The position numbers and the translations under genes are program-made. Below, piece after piece: positions 61,359 to 64,000 of a DNA stretch of 64,000 nt. Source of the stretch: Brachybacterium faecium DSM 4810 (GTDB lineage: Bacteria; Actinomycetota; Actinomycetes; Actinomycetales; Dermabacteraceae). The stretch spans positions 1,054,001-1,118,000 of the forward strand of contig CP001643.1 of the NCBI GenBank assembly GCA_000023405.1. Reading direction: 5' to 3'. Numbering within the stretch: the stretch's first letter is position 1; the number at the start of each line of letters is the position of its first letter. Under the pieces are notes generated by a model that saw only the letters and a list, made by a program, of their open reading frames with translations, was not told where the DNA came from and searched no databases.

Positions 61359-62942
61359 TCACGGTGCGCCGCGGCCCACCGTCACCACATGGGACTCGGC
61401 GACATAGGTGCCGTCTCCGAGGTATGTCCCGGTGAGGTCCCGCTGGAGCGCGGACAGCGTCGGATCGGTCGTCGTGGCCCTGCCGACGCTTCCCGCATAC
61501 CCTCCCGCGGCCTCGCCCTGCAGCCCCACCGAGTCGTGGTTGGACTCGAGGATCGTCACCGGGTCCGCGGAGGCGACCGGATAGCCGGGCAGCGCGACCT
61601 CGTGCCGGTTCGGGGCGCCGAGCGTCCCGCCGTCCACCTGCGCACCGCCCAGATCGAGTCCCGGGATGAGGTCGCCGCTGATCCCGCCGGGGCCGATCCC
61701 GCCCTCGTGGTGCACGTTCACCGACTGGGTCGAGTCCTGGGCGGGGACGACGGTCTGCACGGGGGACCCCACCGAGAACGTGGTGGTCACGTTGTAGGTG
61801 CCCGCCTCCCCGGAGGCGCTGTTGAACGTCGGGTCCGCCGAGAGGTGGTTCGCCACGATGCCGCCCTGCGAATGGCCGACGATCATCACGTCCGCGCCCG
61901 GCGGCACGCCGGCGGAGCCCATCGCGGCGCGCACGTCGTCCATCGCCGCCGGGTGCTGCCCGGCGACCAGACGCAGGTTCGAGCCCCAGTCGCGGGAGTT
62001 GCCCTGTTCGCCGTAGGCGGCCGGGACGTCGGAGAGCGCCGCGCCCTCGGTGGGCGGGACCTGGACGATGTACACCGGCTCCCCGCCGCTGCTGCGGTGC
62101 ACCTCCTGGATGCCGATCTGCCCGCTTTCGAGCAGTCCGCCGGTGGGGTTGTCCATGCGGAGCGCATCGTTCTGCAGGATCAGGTCCTGCAGGGTCTGCG
62201 GGCTCTGCGACGGCGTGGAGTCGGTGCTCACCGACTCCACGATCCCGCCGGGGCGGTCATCGAGCAGCGCGGCGTCCCTCCCGGTGACGGCCTCGTAGAG
62301 CCCGACCCCCGCCGAGCCCGCGGTGAGCAGGCCGGCGGCGCTGAGCTCGGCGATCGTCGGGACCCGCTCGCCGGTGGCCCAGTCCTCGAGGATCCCGACG
62401 AGGTGCTCCGCGTCCCGCTGGAACTGCGCGATCCCGTCGGTGTCGACCCCGAACCGGCCCAGGCCGTCCCCGAGCAGGTCGATGCCGGCGTCCACACCCC
62501 AGCCGATCCCGTCGGAGACCCGCTCCGCGAGCCCGGATAACGCTGCTTCCGCCGGGCCCTCGAGCCAGTACGGGATCCAGGGACTGTCCTGGTGCAGGGA
62601 GCCCCTGCTGGTCCGTGAATCGTCCGCGGGCGGGAGCGAGCTGCCGTCTCCTCCCGGACCGGTTCTCTGGCCGTCGGCCTCCGAGGCGATGTCCTGCTGG
62701 TCCGCCTCGCCGAGACCGTCCCCGCCCAGGGCGGTCAGCTCCGCGCACACGGAGGCCAGGCTGCCGGTGGCCAGCGCCGTCCACCGCGCGCGGAACTCCT
62801 CCGCATCCGGTCCCGTCCACCCGGCCCCCCGGACCGCCGTCCCCAGACGGGAGGTGAGGTCCTCGACCTCGCCGGAGGCCGTGCGCAGACGCTCCGCGTG
62901 GTCGCGCAGCTGCGCGGTGTCCATCCCCCAGAACTCGGTCAT
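61359..62942 (-). CDS. WXG100-type protein fused to an alpha/beta hydrolase (putative type VII effector)
   Basis: A 527-residue fusion. Residues 1-90 form a helical hairpin with WTGPDAEEFRARW (W-x-G turn), as in WXG100/ESAT-6-like secretion targets. A Gly/Ser linker leads to helical segments (about 130-250), then an alpha/beta hydrolase with the nucleophile elbow VGHSQGGIVANHL and a His-rich VNVHHEGG. This is the layout of secreted lipase/esterase effectors. Its start overlaps the EspG-like gene by 4 nt (ATGA). The N-terminus is a close match to the pseudogene at 37371-38061. Catalytic Asp/His cannot be placed surely. Confidence 0.82.
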   Translation of the reverse strand: MTEFWGMDTAQLRDHAERLRTASGEVEDLTSRLGTAVRGAGWTGPDAEEFRARWTALATGSLASVCAELTALGGDGLGEADQQDIASEADGQRTGPGGDGSSLPPADDSRTSRGSLHQDSPWIPYWLEGPAEAALSGLAERVSDGIGWGVDAGIDLLGDGLGRFGVDTDGIAQFQRDAEHLVGILEDWATGERVPTIAELSAAGLLTAGSAGVGLYEAVTGRDAALLDDRPGGIVESVSTDSTPSQSPQTLQDLILQNDALRMDNPTGGLLESGQIGIQEVHRSSGGEPVYIVQVPPTEGAALSDVPAAYGEQGNSRDWGSNLRLVAGQHPAAMDDVRAAMGSAGVPPGADVMIVGHSQGGIVANHLSADPTFNSASGEAGTYNVTTTFSVGSPVQTVVPAQDSTQSVNVHHEGGIGPGGISGDLIPGLDLGGAQVDGGTLGAPNRHEVALPGYPVASADPVTILESNHDSVGLQGEAAGGYAGSVGRATTTDPTLSALQRDLTGTYLGDGTYVAESHVVTVGRGAP

Positions 62943-63709
62943 CGCGCACCGCCCGAGGGGGCGCAGGCCGCTGCGAACCGCAGGCCCTGCTCGAGGATCG
63001 GCAGCAGCGTGCCGAGCACGTCCCCGCCGTCCACCGGATGGATGCTCAGGGCGGGGCTCGTCGGCTGGTCCAGCCGGTACAGACCCCGCCGCCCGGTCGC
63101 CCACAGACGGGACCAGGTCACCGGCTCCTCCGTCACCCGGTGCTGCGGGTCGTGGAGGGTGAGGGCGAGGGAGAGGCGCGGACCGGTCGCCGTCAGCGCG
63201 TCCCGCAAGGGGGCGTCGAGAGCGGGCACCGCTGCGAACGCCTCCTCGGGGGCGAGCCCGCGGGCGAGCGCGCCGGCAGCGGCGCGGCCCTGCTCAGCGC
63301 TCAGGCGCAGGGCGGTGGACCCGCGCTCGACCCCCAGCCGCGCCGGTGCGAGGTCGATCCCCGCCTCCTCGAGCATCGCGGTGATCCTCGTCGGCACCTC
63401 CTGCGCGTCGATCCGGGACCAGTGCGAGGGCTCATCGTCCTCGGAGTGCTCGAGGGTCGCGACGACGGGATCCAGACCGATCCGCATCCGGCGCGTCCGC
63501 TCGGCGTCGGTCACGGCCACCACCAGCAGGGCGGGGGCCGTGAGCTGTCGCAGCACGAGGTCGACGGTCGCCTCGTCCGGGCGGCCGCGCCCCTCGCGCG
63601 CCGGCGGCTCCCGCAGCGCGCGGTACACCGGGTTCCAGTCCTCGGCCGGCACCGGGCCCTCGCTCGCCCACTGCGTCGCCGACCCCACGGACGCGGTCAC
63701 CTGGGTCAT
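62939..63709 (-). CDS. EspG/secretion-chaperone-like protein
   Basis: A 256-residue soluble protein, alpha/beta in character, that I think resembles the ESX secretion-associated EspG family (a chaperone for type VII substrates) but can only weakly support. Cues are the overall length, a beta-rich N-terminal half (VDLVLRQLTAPALLVVAV... RMRIGLDPVVATLE) and a helical second half, and its overlap with a WXG100-type substrate gene. ATG 63709 begins MTQVTASVG. It is the first gene of the leftward pair. Confidence 0.6.
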   Translation of the reverse strand: MTQVTASVGSATQWASEGPVPAEDWNPVYRALREPPAREGRGRPDEATVDLVLRQLTAPALLVVAVTDAERTRRMRIGLDPVVATLEHSEDDEPSHWSRIDAQEVPTRITAMLEEAGIDLAPARLGVERGSTALRLSAEQGRAAAGALARGLAPEEAFAAVPALDAPLRDALTATGPRLSLALTLHDPQHRVTEEPVTWSRLWATGRRGLYRLDQPTSPALSIHPVDGGDVLGTLLPILEQGLRFAAACAPSGGAR

Positions 63710-63849
63710 CGCCCCTGCTCCTCTCCGGCGTGCCCCGCAGCCCGCCCCTGATGCCGCCGAGACTACGAAGCAGAGCGCCCGGGCTCGATGGGCAGGCTTG
63801 CCCATGTGGACCGGGCACCGGTGGGGAGGAACGGTCCAGCCGCGGCTCG

Positions 63850-63855
63850 TACACT
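63850..63855 (+). promoter_or_regulatory. Possible folC -10 element
   Basis: TACACT in GTACACTGA, the same context as the -10 of ileS at 57170-57178. No -35 was recognised. Confidence 0.3.
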
Positions 63856-63896
63856 GATCCCCGCCCCGCCCGCCCGTCGTCCCCGCAGGAGCCGCA

Positions 63897-64000
63897 GTGC
63901 AGAACTCTCCCCGTCCGGGGTCGTCCCCGCAGGCCATGTCGCCCGAGCTGCGCGAGGTGTATGCCGCGCTGCTCGAGCGCGCCCCGGAGAACCGGATCGA
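63897..64000 (+). CDS. folC: Folylpolyglutamate synthase, N-terminus only (runs off the window)
   Basis: GTG at 63897 with AGGAG 6 nt upstream begins a frame open to the window end: 34 residues containing SPELREVYAALLERAPENRI, which matches the N-terminus of FolC/dihydrofolate synthase. ileS-folC is a common actinobacterial order, here with three genes in between. Only the first 34 codons are visible, so the call leans on synteny. Confidence 0.75.
   Translation, partial: MQNSPRPGSSPQAMSPELREVYAALLERAPENRI

Overview
The window is chromosomal DNA of a very GC-rich actinobacterium. Codon use, CarD, the paired clpP1-clpP2-clpX cluster, archaeal-type ValS, eukaryote-like IleS under a translational T-box, and a lysine/alanine-rich trigger factor tail all fit Micrococcales. 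A Brachybacterium/Dermabacteraceae-like organism is my best guess (inference). Almost the whole window is coding. I see no insertion sequence, prophage or CRISPR array.

Left part (1-19.3 kb): the end of phoU, then leftward genes for a DUF4235 protein, an LCP cell-wall ligase, TrmB, a Rieske lipoprotein, peptide deformylase and a YihY/BrkB membrane protein. A GH65 disaccharide phosphorylase with beta-phosphoglucomutase follows, then an SRPBCC protein, an MFS transporter, CarD, an ABC ATPase/membrane pair, a methyltransferase, an aminotransferase, an Ogt + Ada-AlkA alkylation-repair operon and a PrmC-like methyltransferase.

Middle (19.3-26.8 kb): tRNA-Gly, tRNA-Pro, trigger factor, a DHFR-fold reductase, a secreted NlpC/P60 hydrolase, then clpP1, clpP2, clpX and chorismate mutase. 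This is a proteostasis block.

Selenium block (26.8-36.8 kb): a three-subunit formate dehydrogenase whose catalytic subunit contains an in-frame TGA (codon 189) followed at once by a bacterial SECIS hairpin. Next come selD, tRNA-Sec, selA and selB. The enzyme and the machinery needed to make it are therefore side by side.

Right part (36.8-64 kb): a PH-domain protein, a wrecked WXG100-type gene, valS, a phosphoesterase, a cysteine synthase, a repeat-bearing gap, a lipoate ligase with swapped domain order, a secreted M60 metallopeptidase, an orphan 430-residue protein and a three-gene ABC-2 exporter. A dicarboxylate symporter, an ArsR-CDF metal efflux pair, an SDR, an ABC exporter, a ferredoxin and T-box-controlled ileS follow. 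A WXG100-hydrolase/EspG-like pair then separates ileS from the start of folC at the window edge.
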